NCBI GenBank assembly: GCA_947396885.1
Contig: OX377202.1
Location: forward strand, 806,001-870,000
Source of the DNA: Heligmosomoides polygyrus polygyrus
Taxonomy: Eukaryota > Nematoda > Chromadorea > Rhabditida > Heligmosomidae
Reading direction: 5' to 3'
Length of the DNA stretch: 64,000 nt
Positions 51,801 to 59,572 of this stretch are shown here, piece after piece. Below the pieces are notes generated by a model. It was given only the letters and a program-made list of their open reading frames with translations, did not search any database and was not told the DNA's origin. A program made the translations under genes and the position numbers. Position 1 is the stretch's first letter. Every line of letters starts with the position of its first letter.

Positions 51801-54800
51801 TTGTTGTTTTTAGAACTGGAGAACAGCGTAAACCCTGGAACGTTGCCTGTAAAGGATTTGCCAGGTCGAGCTTCACTAATGTAAACTCGAATCATAACCA
51901 TGAAACTCAGGGAACTTACGATAAGGGCCTGTTCATACTTCGCGACAAGAGCGACAAGAGCGACTGGAGCGACTGCGGCGACGGATGTAGTGTGGTGTAC
52001 GTAAATAATTGCGTACTCCACACTCCGTCCGCGACGAATGTAGTGTGAGATGTGTAATTATTTACGTACACCATACTACACACACACCGTCGCCCCAGTC
52101 GCTCTTGTCGCTTTTGTCGCTCTTGTCGCGAAGTATGAACAGGCCCTAAGGTACCTTCTATATACATAGTATCTGTTTTGTGCTGTACTATTTTCTAGTA
52201 CTTCTTAACTTCAACTACATTCCTAATTCCGTCCTACGTGCCTGTGCAACGTATCGTACCGTAGTTAGGTCACGAATAAATAGAAAGATAGAAACGGCAG
52301 AAGCGGATATTGGTCACTGGGCAAAGAACAGCCGCCCTACCTGTGGGGTCGTCCAGCGCAGCGTCAAGGGTTGAATCCCAGTAGGGCAGCGCTACAGTTG
52401 GATCGTACTGACGTAGCGCCATCTCCATTCTGAAGATTGGCAGATTTCTATTGTCTATGGAAGTTGCGCGGAATCCACTCCAAGAATTTGCTGTCCCGAA
52501 CGAAAGCAGACCTCTTGATGAACTCCCTGTGCCAGGGCAGAAAAGCCGGCCCCGAATGAGCCGCCGGAGAGGTCACGTAGCTGGAGTGGATTCTTGACAT
52601 GGCTATGTACTGCGTGGTGCGGATGGCCCACATCGCGTTGCGGAACCTGGAAACTGACGGCTTACACTGTCAGATACTTCGGGTTATGGCTATTCCAGAG
52701 CGTTATCTTTAATAATGTAATGTATGCTTCATAAGATTGAGGCCCTCCGATGCAGTACAATGGTCAGTGATATCCCGGCTAGAAAGGCAACTGCTCGAAG
52801 GCCCTGGCTGAACTCCGTAGTTACAGCCAGCAAAGGTGGGTGAACCGGCGCGATTCTCCTCTGCATAGTAACCAGGAAGACCAGGGCCCGGATTCATCAA
52901 CGACTTACCGACCGGCAAAGATAGAGATTACCGTGAAACCTCAACGTACCTCAATTCATCAACGCGCGGCGAGGTAGATTTCCGGTGAAACCGTTGTGAC
53001 GGAAACCCAGCTGCAGCGTAGGGTAAACGACGCGATGAAGTGCCGGTAACACTCCGGCGCTAATTTTGACCAAATGTCGTGAGTTGGGCTCGTTGCCAAG
53101 ATCATTGGAACGCATGAACAGGCGCGTTTTGGGAGCCGTTTTTTTTCTTCATAAAACTCGGTATATGTCGCGTAGGTGAGCAGCATTGGTAGGTGGGAAC
53201 GCCTAAACCAATCAGACCGCATTGAATGGGCATGCCGTTCAGAGAGGGCGTATTCAATCGGTACCCTGGTAGGCTGGCATGTGTTCGGGCTGTGCTCTGT
53301 TTGGTTATTATTGGCTGGCGCGCTCCAACCTACCAATGCTGCTCACCTACGCGACATGTACCTAAAACTCTATCCCATATTAATTATTCTTCACTGCGGA
53401 ACAGCACAATCAATTTTTCTGGTTGTCAACGCCTCATCTTAACACTGGTGGGATAGCGTTTATTGGGCTTACGTTTCGGCGAGATCGCCTTCTTCAGAGC
53501 CTGAAAGGAAACAAACCTAAGTGTGACCACTCAACCAAGGGTCTCCTCAACCCTACTGGATTTTGAGACCAATTAGACGTACACAAGATGGGTAGGAGAT
53601 AGCAATCGACCTCACCTAACCAAGGATCGCCAGGCCAACAGGGCAGTAGTGCTCGTGAGGGTACCAACGAAGACCGTACCTTGACTAGAATGCTAGCCGG
53701 AGGTATGGCCTGAGCTCCCGGGTTATATATAGGCACTCCCCCTTCCGGTTGATTCTTGGGTCAGTAGCCTGTATCCAAAATGCCTCAAGGGCCTTCCGCG
53801 CCGACGTTTGGGGCTCACGCGCTAGAATTTTGAATGCGACCCCGAAGTCCTCTCCGTGGTGGGCGTTGACCCTGTGGCCACCCAGTGCAGTGGAAACTCG
53901 CGACCTTTGCTTGCCCTCCATGTGTTCTTTGGCGCGTACATGGAGTGGGCGGGAGGTTTCACCGATATACTTTTCAACACAGCTGTGGCAGGTGATCCTG
54001 TACACTGTCCCAGAAACGGCGCAATCTCCCTCTCTGCCAGCCGGACAGACCACCAACTCAGCGGAAGAAAATTTCGAAATAGTGCACTAGTCGGCGGATT
54101 ATCGCTGTGCGAGTACTGTGGCGACCGTTGCGTGGTGTAGTTGCGGCCATTGCGCAACAGCCGTCAACTTACCGGCGCCGCATCCTTCACCGCGATCTTT
54201 GTGAATCAAAAGTGTCGGTAAGTCTCTGGCAAAGAAGGGGGTTAGGTTAATTTAGTCAATCTTGTGTCCTGTCGATGCGGCTGAGTCAGTGCCTGATTGG
54301 CTGCAGCGGCTACTGTAGGAGTAACGGCGCGTTCTCGCATCAGGGCCGTTACACGTACCAATATTTCTTCGGATATACATCAGTTTCAACGATTTGCCAT
54401 AGGATCCGTTGTGGCTACACGCAGGAATAAATGGCCTTTTCGTGTCTCAGGGAGCGTTTAGTGTGCACTCGACGCGCGACGCGATGTGATGATAAGCGCG
54501 CATATCGATTCAACACATCGCGCGATCGATATGAGAACTCATCGTACATCGCGTCGCGGGCACACTAAGCGCTCTCTCTGGCTTATGACTTTTGTGAAGC
54601 CCAGTAGATTTCAAAAGATTCTAGCCTGAAGCTGCTCACCTGGATCGCTCGTTGTCGGTCATCATTCGAAACTCCTTCCGTGTCGCCTTAGCGTAGATTC
54701 CTCGATTCTGCGGAAGGCGGCACTGGTTGTTCGAAAACGTGCCTAGCGATGAAGGATAAAGAGTGACGTTAACCTTTGTGGAATCTCGCATGTAGTTCTC

Positions 54801-55784
54801 AATTTGAATACGTATTTGGCCAATACAACCACTTGCGGTTGCGTGCCGATGGACAATTCAGCGCTTTATAATTCACCCACAAGTCCTGTACCAATTGGTA
54901 TGGACGGAAGCCCGAACCTGCACTCTGGAACGGGCTGCACGCGACAGCCGGCGTCTCCACCGACTGCGCCATTCCGCGCCCAAAGTTATGACATGGCGAG
55001 AATGATGTTCCTGACCGGCATACCTTGAGCAAATTGACAGATGCATTGAATGTCCACGCATTGACTGCGGTCAGTAGCGAAGCTGGAGACGTCCGACGAC
55101 TGAAGTGAACCTCCAAACGGACTCGACATTAGGAGTCCGGGCGGTGAGAGGAAGACTGCGGGCTGGTCCTGAACTCAGAATATCGACGAGATACGGCAGT
55201 CACAAACTAATGGGGGAACTCACTCTGGAGTTGCCGTCCCACCACACGATTTGGTCGCAGAATGCCGCCGGGTTGTTCCTGATGCAGATCTCGAAGGCCG
55301 GATTTGACGGCGCGGCAATGCCTACCCCGTCAGGGTGGTCAGGTGTCCCCTCAGGCGCGGGCGTTGGTGTGGATGGAGGACGAGGAGACGGCGGATACGG
55401 ACGGGCTGTAGGCGTTGCATGACCCGGAAGGGTGGGAGGGTGTGCTGGCTGTGTAGGCGTCGGAGGAGTCGATCCTTGACGGGTGGGAGGGTAGACTGGC
55501 GGTGTGGGAGGGGTCGGCCTTTGAGAAGGGGCAGTAGGGTGTGCAGGGAGTGAAGGGCTGGCCGGTCTATAGGGCTTAGTGGCAGGAGGAAGGGGCTTCA
55601 GAGTGTAGCGGGTGTACGGCCTGGGGGTCAGGGGAGGAGGCGTCGGTAGGGCTGGCGCCTTCGACGTCGGCTGGAGGTACTTCTTACAGTACTCCGGTAT
55701 GGTGCCAGCCACCGGATAGGTGTCCTCCTCGACGTAGCCGGCGAAGACGAGCAGCGGCAGCAGAGCGACGAGAAGCGGCGGCAT
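42869..55784 (-). CDS. tyr: Tyrosinase with two ShK domains, complete 14-exon gene
   Basis: Type-3 copper enzyme that oxidises phenols to quinones; nematode members act in cuticle or eggshell tanning. Exons (minus): 55784-55224, 54722-54640, 52646-52512, 52429-52341, 51683-51592, 51533-51408, 50965-50887, 49063-48963, 48900-48768, 48711-48648, 48213-48131, 45983-45931, 43364-43232, 43008-42869. Every junction is phase-consistent, giving 623 aa. Signal peptide 1-16; Pro/Thr-rich stretch about 40-165; CuA histidines H235, H245 and H254 ([13 protein letters not shown]); CuB H380 and H384 ([12 protein letters not shown]) and H407 in [13 protein letters not shown]; Cys-rich linker 478-530; ShK domains 535-569 and 579-613 with all six cysteines each. 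All copper ligands are present, so it should be active. The acceptor of exon 8 (GCTTAAG) is weak. Introns carry many transposons. I found no TATA box upstream. Confidence 0.93.
44130..45058 (+). pseudogene. RTE-like non-LTR retrotransposon fragment in tyrosinase intron 12
   Basis: 5'-truncated reverse transcriptase on the strand opposite the host gene. 44130-44180 encodes [17 protein letters not shown], then a frameshift, then [13 protein letters not shown] with the catalytic FADD (near 44235). The C-terminal region includes [30 protein letters not shown] and, past an in-frame TGA at 44753-44755, [18 protein letters not shown] and [13 protein letters not shown], ending at a TGA at 45056. This wording is very common in hookworm-type RTE elements. 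One frameshift and one nonsense codon make it dead, though it is otherwise well preserved. Confidence 0.85.
45365..45826. repeat. 462-bp foldback element in tyrosinase intron 12
   Basis: Left end CCAGGAAACTATCTCAACGG and right end CCGTTGAGATAGTTTCCTGG are perfect inverted mates. The arms (about 220 bp each) pair throughout, including CTGGAAACAGCGATTGGGAA and TCGCTGTTTCCAGCCAAC near the centre. No coding capacity is convincing. Confidence 0.85.
46838..47706. repeat. Compound foldback with family A ends in tyrosinase intron 11
   Basis: 46838-47262 is a rearranged family A unit (GGGCCTGTTCATACTTCGCG and repeated AGTATGAACAGG(C/G)GACA). It continues into an inverted pair: 47264-47325 (CAGACGTTCGTTATCTAGGA) and 47584-47645 (TCCTAGATAACGAACGTCTG). 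The loop 47460-47580 is rich in TATATAC/GTATATA. Family A text resumes at 47648-47706. A hairpin around 47018-47055 (GCATAGGGGC/GCTCCTATGC) is nested inside. Confidence 0.7.
47787..47920. repeat. MITE with TAGCTCGTTTATA ends
   Basis: GCTCGTTTATATTTCCGGCG on the left and GGCGTCAAAGTATAAACTAA on the right are imperfect inverted mates. The core contains two CGCGTCGCT blocks and an ATCGATAT. Related text (CGTTTATACTTCCATCGCAG, GGTTTATACTTGCGCC) lies at 43840 and 43620, so a small family exists. Confidence 0.55.
48250..48615. repeat. MITE family D, 365 bp, filling tyrosinase intron 10
   Basis: TTAGGCCTATGTCATACCTT and its mate ATGGTATGACATAGGCCTTA bound the element. Subterminal CGCTAGCGAAG-type palindromes are repeated inside. 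The host intron is 434 bp, so only about 70 bp are non-MITE, the size of the gene's other short introns. Confidence 0.85.
49268..49412. repeat. Palindromic repeat in tyrosinase intron 7
   Basis: GATTGACGCGACGTTACCAA and its diverged mate TTAACAATGTCGCGTCGAAC flank a core with ATCGATACTGG. It is probably a MITE related to the CGCGTCGC-containing families nearby. The rest of intron 7 shows only short GC-rich CTACCGTAA-type patches (49850 and 50410), which resemble 25080. Confidence 0.45.
51922..52149. repeat. Foldback MITE family A, best full-length copy (tyrosinase intron 4)
   Basis: 228-bp near-perfect palindrome. TAAGGGCCTGTTCATACTTC and GAAGTATGAACAGGCCCTAA are the ends. Subterminal CGACAAGAGCGAC/GTCGCTCTTGTCG and GTGTACGTAAATAATT/AATTATTTACGTACAC complete each arm. 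It serves as the reference unit for the eight copies or fragments in the window. Confidence 0.9.
53165..53357. repeat. 193-bp MITE with perfect 30-bp terminal inverted repeats
   Basis: The ends start ATGTCGCGTAGGTGAGCAGC and match their inverted mate (53328-53357) over all 30 bases. The interior shows looser pairing (CCAATCAGACC/GGTTATTATTGG). It sits in tyrosinase intron 2. Perfect ends suggest a recent insertion. Confidence 0.85.
53455..53515 (-). ncRNA. Hammerhead-ribozyme-like motif linked to a Penelope-like element
   Basis: On the minus strand, CTGAAGA (497-491), a hairpin GGCGATCTCGCC, and GAAAC (477-473) reproduce the conserved hammerhead core CUGANGA-stem II-GAAA. Penelope-like elements are known to carry such ribozymes in their terminal repeats, and a GIY-YIG fragment of one lies just beyond at 53685-54077 on the same strand. 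Stem I, stem III and the cleavage triplet were not firmly identified. Confidence 0.55.
53685..54077 (-). pseudogene. Penelope-like element GIY-YIG endonuclease fragment
   Basis: The minus-strand frame encodes [20 protein letters not shown], followed by an [10 protein letters not shown] block and a C-terminal [16 protein letters not shown]. This is the zinc-finger plus GIY-YIG endonuclease pattern that ends Penelope-like retroelement proteins. The frame is closed upstream by a TAG near 54078, and no reverse transcriptase is visible in the intron, so the copy is 5'-truncated. It lies in tyrosinase intron 2 in the same orientation as the host gene. Confidence 0.8.
54455..54580. repeat. MITE in tyrosinase intron 2
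   Basis: GGGAGCGTTTAGTGTGCACT and GGGCACACTAAGCGCTCTCT are imperfect inverted ends. Subterminal GACGCGATG/CATCGCGTC and a central ATCGATATG continue the fold. Confidence 0.7.
54806..54983 (-). mobile_element. tRNA-derived SINE, copy 4 (diverged, in tyrosinase intron 1)
   Basis: ATACGTATTTGGCCAATACA, ACCAATTGGTATGGACGG and GCACGCGACAGCCGGCGTCT match the SINE body and head with many changes. The TTTATCC tail is lost. Confidence 0.65.
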
Positions 55785-56777
55785 GGTCGGCAGTTGCGAA
55801 CACCGACTGACGGCGACGAAGGAACACTTGAACCTTCCAACCGCATTGCGTTAGCCACTTCTCGACAAGGCAAGGCCATGCAGCGACCGCTGCACATCGG
55901 CATTCTCTGTTAATGATCACCGGCCGGGCATCTGCCATTTCAGTACACTCGCCGGCTATGCGAGTTTTGCTCCGCCAGCGATGCCACCGTCTTAGTAACT
56001 AACGTGAAGGAAGTGGACGTAGCGGCTGGAATTGAGTCATCGAGCCCGAAGTGTCTGAGATCACTTCGGGCCAGGGTCAAGCATGGGGTTTTTTATCTAC
56101 AATTTTCTCTTAAAAAGCTTCCTCAAAGCGATGCCGCTGTACGGTCCCTCCCTCCGTCCGACTCTCGAAACGCATGCTTGATCCTGCTTCCAATGAGGCC
56201 GAAAGGTGTTGAGCGACATACATATATTCTATTTTCGAGGGTGTCACCCAGCCCTTCTTGTACGGTTCTCAACCCTCAGTTGACGCACTGCTCTTCGCGA
56301 AATGCTCATCAAACTTGCCTCATCAATTGAAGGATGGTGCCTTGAGTGGATATAAATTTAAAATGGACTTTAAAATCTGAATTTAGTTCCTTCTTACTGC
56401 ACTTTGTGATGCTTCGCGCCACAAAATAAACGTATGGTTTGCTCCCACACCTTCGTCACATATTCAGAAAGATGCTTTCAATTGGAAGGACGCACCCATC
56501 ATTCAGAAGATAGCCGGGGGAGATCAATGTGATCGTTATATCGATTGGTTCCTCGTAGCCCACAATGTCGCAGATGGTTGTTGTTGTTCGTGCTGTTTGT
56601 TGTCTGCAAAATGATAAAGTGATCGGCGGTGTCCATCGAAGGTCAGTCATTTCGTCTTCGCTTCCGATTCCCCGACGTCAAACTCTCTGCGGAATGCCGA
56701 CAGCGATTTTCGTGTGTATACTATTAGTGGTACCGTTCCAGAGCACTTATAGCCCAGTGGATCAATCTATTTAGATC
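55785..56777. other. Upstream flank of the tyrosinase gene
   Basis: The first 200 bp (55785-55990) are moderately GC-rich and presumably hold the tyrosinase promoter, but no TATA or CCAAT element is convincing. A 10-bp stem hairpin (GCCCGAAGTG/CACTTCGGGC) is at 56044-56071. No gene was seen in the rest. Confidence 0.35.
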
Positions 56778-57030
56778 GGCGTCATTCAATCCTTTTACGG
56801 GATGCGCCACGCATTCCTCTTCTACAGGATATTGTGGAGACAATCAATGTTTATTTAGCCTATACAATGGCTAAAAGCCGGCAGATGGACAAGGCGAGTC
56901 TGCTACCTATTCGCCGTCAGGGATGAAAGGCCTGGTTAGCATGGGCGGGCAATTCGAAGCAAGTACCCCAAATCGGAGTGCTCGCGAGAGTCCGCGCCTC
57001 GTCCGAGTGCGCTACCAAGCGCCGTGGTCC
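56778..57030 (-). mobile_element. tRNA-derived SINE, copy 5 (diverged)
   Basis: ACGGGATGCGCCACGCATTC, ATGAAAGGCCTGGTTAGCAT and GTCCGAGTGCGCTACCAAGC follow the SINE order on the minus strand, with many substitutions compared with copies 2, 3 and 6. Confidence 0.65.
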
Positions 57031-57235
57031 AGAAACCCCTGCGGAATGCTGCGACCACCGTCAGGATTCTTCTAATTTTTCACCGACTCAGTTAGGTTCT
57101 CGGTTCCTTCGGGGTCAACGAACTAGAGCAGATCACCTCACCTACCGGAAGGAGAGAAGAGTGACTCCATCGGAAAGTAGAGCATGCCGAGCACTTTCAC
57201 TCGGCGCTGGTCTTTACCCTTTACGTTACCCTTTA

Positions 57236-57517
57236 AAAAAGGATAAAGGACGGCGTTACTCAATCTCTTTTGGGATGCGCCACGCATTCTACTTCTACGG
57301 GATGTCGTGGAGGCGACTTGAATGCGCATTTGGCCATACTTGCGGTGGCCAACCGATGAACAAGTCAGCGCTTTATCCTTCCCAAACACGTCTGGTACCA
57401 ATTCACCGACTCCGGAGGGATGGAGGGCTTGGTTGGCCTGGGCGGGAAATCCGAACCAGAAACCTGGTATCGGGTGCAGGCGACAGTCGGCGCCTCCTCC
57501 GACTGCGCTACATGTTA
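57236..57517 (-). mobile_element. tRNA-derived SINE, copy 6
   Basis: Minus-strand copy with tail AAAGGATAAAGGACGGCGTT, body GGATGTCGTGGAGGCGACTT and head TCCTCCGACTGCGCTACATG (the A box read on the plus strand). It is close to copies 2 and 3 but lacks ACAATGA within the TGGCCATAC...CTTGCGG segment. Confidence 0.8.
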
Positions 57518-58349
57518 CCCTTTATTCATGTAAATTCCTCTAAAAATTAAAAACTGATCAAACTAAATTTAAAACTTGAGATTGATTAGCGATGACATGT
57601 GCTCTTCTTTTTGTAGGCAATCGGTTTATGCCCCACTTATTGAAAAGTAGAGCCATTTTGATGAAAAAACAGAGATGGCTTGCTGAAAAAGCCACGAAAG
57701 TTGCAACACTTTCTCTCGCTGTGCCATGTAGTTTTTTTTGGATGTCAACATGGAAAGGATTCATATTCCTTGTGACTGGCTGTTATTCTTCAGCTTTGAA
57801 CTCTACCTAGCGACAGAGTCATTTTTTCGGTGGATGTCGGTGACACTGGAACGGCTGCCATGGACGACGCCTTCAGACGAGCATCTCCCGTTTACCAGTT
57901 AGTGGCCATATTTCGTTCGGCTTTCACATGGAAATTCTTCCCAATTTCTTCCAGATTTCACGTTCAAGATAGGTAACATTAGCTGACCGTAGCTTTCTCC
58001 TTTGCCCCCGGCCTATAAGTAGGTCGAAAAAGATACTTGACTTTGTTCAAGAGCGACCACCACTGCTTCTTAGATGTAGGCCCAATGCTCGTCTACTGCT
58101 CTGGTATGATTCTGGTCATTTATAGTTGGGGATGGTGTAAGAAGGGGAGGGCGAATCGGCTCATAACAGGACACTCATTCCAGAGCCTGTTTCTCTCCTC
58201 TGTACCTGGGTCCGGTCGATCTGGGAAATCAAAGAAACGCCCCAGAACTGTCTTTTGGCGGCGTTTTTCTTTCGACAGTGGCCTTTTCAGGGTGACGCAT
58301 ATTGGTGGTAGGGCTGAGTCGGGCTGGCTGGCTGGCAGCGCCGTCTAAA
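57518..58349. other. Intergenic DNA upstream of the microprotein gene
   Basis: No repeat family was recognised. 57591-57810 is an open plus-strand frame rich in hydrophobic residues, with no splice context or recognisable domain. It is not called. Confidence 0.3.
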
Positions 58350-58369
58350 TGACGTGGGAGATCACGTCA
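58350..58369. promoter_or_regulatory. Perfect inverted TGACGTG motif before the microprotein gene
   Basis: TGACGTG at 58350-58356 and CACGTCA at 58363-58369 are perfect inverted copies separated by GGAGAT, ending 13 bp before the start codon. Each half combines a CRE half-site (TGACG) with an ACGTG core. A dimer of bZIP or bHLH-type factors is a reasonable guess; so is a hairpin in a 5' UTR. Confidence 0.45.
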
Positions 58370-58382
58370 CTCAGTTCCGACT

Positions 58383-59424
58383 ATGGACGGCGACGAGAGG
58401 ACGACGCTGTCGGAGGTACGTTCTTCGAAGTCGTTTTTGGCTCAGTGACGATTATTCCGAATCTCTCGCGCAGTTTTGATCACATCTGAAGTGATTATAG
58501 CTGTCCGCCTTCATATCCCAGACCTTCACTATACTTTTGTGCGAAAGCTGTGTGCATGGCGTATACAAAAGGTTGAGTGCCATACTTTATTGGTTTCCAA
58601 TCGTACAAGCATCATCAGTCATATCTTCGATTCGTCGTGTTGATCGTCTATTTGCTCGATCCAGCAAATCCACCGTTATTTCCTTTCTCGTGCCAAAGTG
58701 GTCCAGTGGATTCTCCTCGCTTGACAAGCACGGAGGACGTCATATCCCTCGTTTAGGGCTTTCACGAAGAAGTTCGACGAACGCGTTAGTGGGCGCCCTA
58801 GTGCTCTTTTCAACTTTTCTGGGATTCATTCAGTTGGTTTCTCTCGAACCAAGGGTCCATGAAGCGCACTACGTCACCGGCCCACCTAATTAGGGACTAC
58901 TTCACCCATGTGTCATCGTTGGTGATCTTTGAAGGTGATTGAAGTTGAATTTTCCGAGCACTTACCTACTTGTGTATGAACTTACTAAAGGGTATAGCTT
59001 ATGGCAAAAAGGCCGTGGTGTAGAGGATAGAGACGCAGGATAGGTGCCTTAATCGATGCGAGTTCAATTCCGCACCCAGGTCAACCAACATCTGCGTCTT
59101 CTGTGCAATTGGTGAATCAGCGCTGGTGTACAGCCCACGACAACTTTTCCGTTTATGACTAAACCCCTAAGGAACATTCATAATGAACTCCATAAGTGGA
59201 AGACACGGCGAGAACCAGAAGAATGTAGAATGAAGCCTCCTCCTAGTTTATCATCGCGGATACCCCTATGAAGCGTGGAATTCAACGAATTCTGTCGATT
59301 TCAGAGCGGCACAACTGTTCGAGACATTCTTCGCTGCAGCTACCTGACCGTGCTGCTTCTGTCCGCGCTGTGCTTCGTGATCGTCTTCTGCAAGTTCAGG
59401 CAAAGCCTCGCCAACGACTCATAG
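58383..59424 (+). CDS. Single-pass membrane microprotein, 50 aa, two exons
   Basis: Exon 1 is 58383-58415 (MDGDERTTLSE) with donor GTACGT. Exon 2 is 59305-59424 after the acceptor GATTTCAG. Both junctions are phase 0. The protein has an acidic N-terminus, then TTVRDILRCSYLTVLLL running into a hydrophobic helix of about 20 residues (SYLTVLLLSALCFVIVFC) and a short KFRQSLANDS tail. The basic residues on both sides of the helix leave topology open. An AATAAA at 59476 gives a short 3' UTR. I do not recognise the family. A further middle exon in the 889-bp intron cannot be excluded, since any phase-0 exon would fit. The gene converges on the minus-strand four-pass gene, and the two 3' UTRs probably overlap. 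Confidence 0.65.
58655..58835 (-). pseudogene. RTE-like retrotransposon 3' fragment (microprotein intron)
   Basis: Minus-strand text encodes FFVKALNEGYDVLRACQARR and IHWTTLARERK, the C-terminal end of the same RTE family as at 44.1-45.1 kb (there [14 protein letters not shown] and [11 protein letters not shown]). Only this end remains. Confidence 0.7.
59010..59150 (+). mobile_element. Second tRNA-like SINE family, one copy
   Basis: GGCCGTGGTGTAGAGGATAG (A-box-like) and GCGAGTTCAATTCCGCACCC (B-box-like) about 45 bp apart are followed by AGGTCAACCAACATCTGCGT and ATTGGTGAATCAGCGCTGG. The latter part echoes the main SINE family (CCAACCAAG, TTGGTACCAG), so the two may share a body. It is not a functional tRNA, because the acceptor arm is not completed. 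Confidence 0.5.
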
Positions 59425-59453
59425 ACGAAACCGTCCGTTTTGATGAATATCTC

Positions 59454-59459
59454 TTTATT
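59454..59459 (-). terminator. Poly(A) signal of four-pass gene A
   Basis: AATAAA on the minus strand about 115 bp past the stop codon at 59573. It lies upstream (in plus coordinates) of the opposing gene's own signal, so the transcripts overlap tail to tail. Confidence 0.7.
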
Positions 59460-59475
59460 AGGGCCGTATTTGATC

Positions 59476-59481
59476 AATAAA
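59476..59481 (+). terminator. Poly(A) signal of the microprotein gene
   Basis: AATAAA on the plus strand, 52 bp past the stop codon at 59424. Confidence 0.75.
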
Positions 59482-59572
59482 GCGAAAGACTAGACAGTAG
59501 GACATGAGGAGGTGAGAAGGAGGTAGATGGAGACGAATCACACCAGCAACGTAGTCGGGTAGGACGACTACA

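Noticed and set aside
55335..55903. Plus- and minus-strand alternative frames over tyrosinase exon 1
   Set aside because: Shadows created by the Pro/Thr-rich, GC-rich repeat coding; the chosen frame alone has the signal peptide and joins exon 2 in phase.
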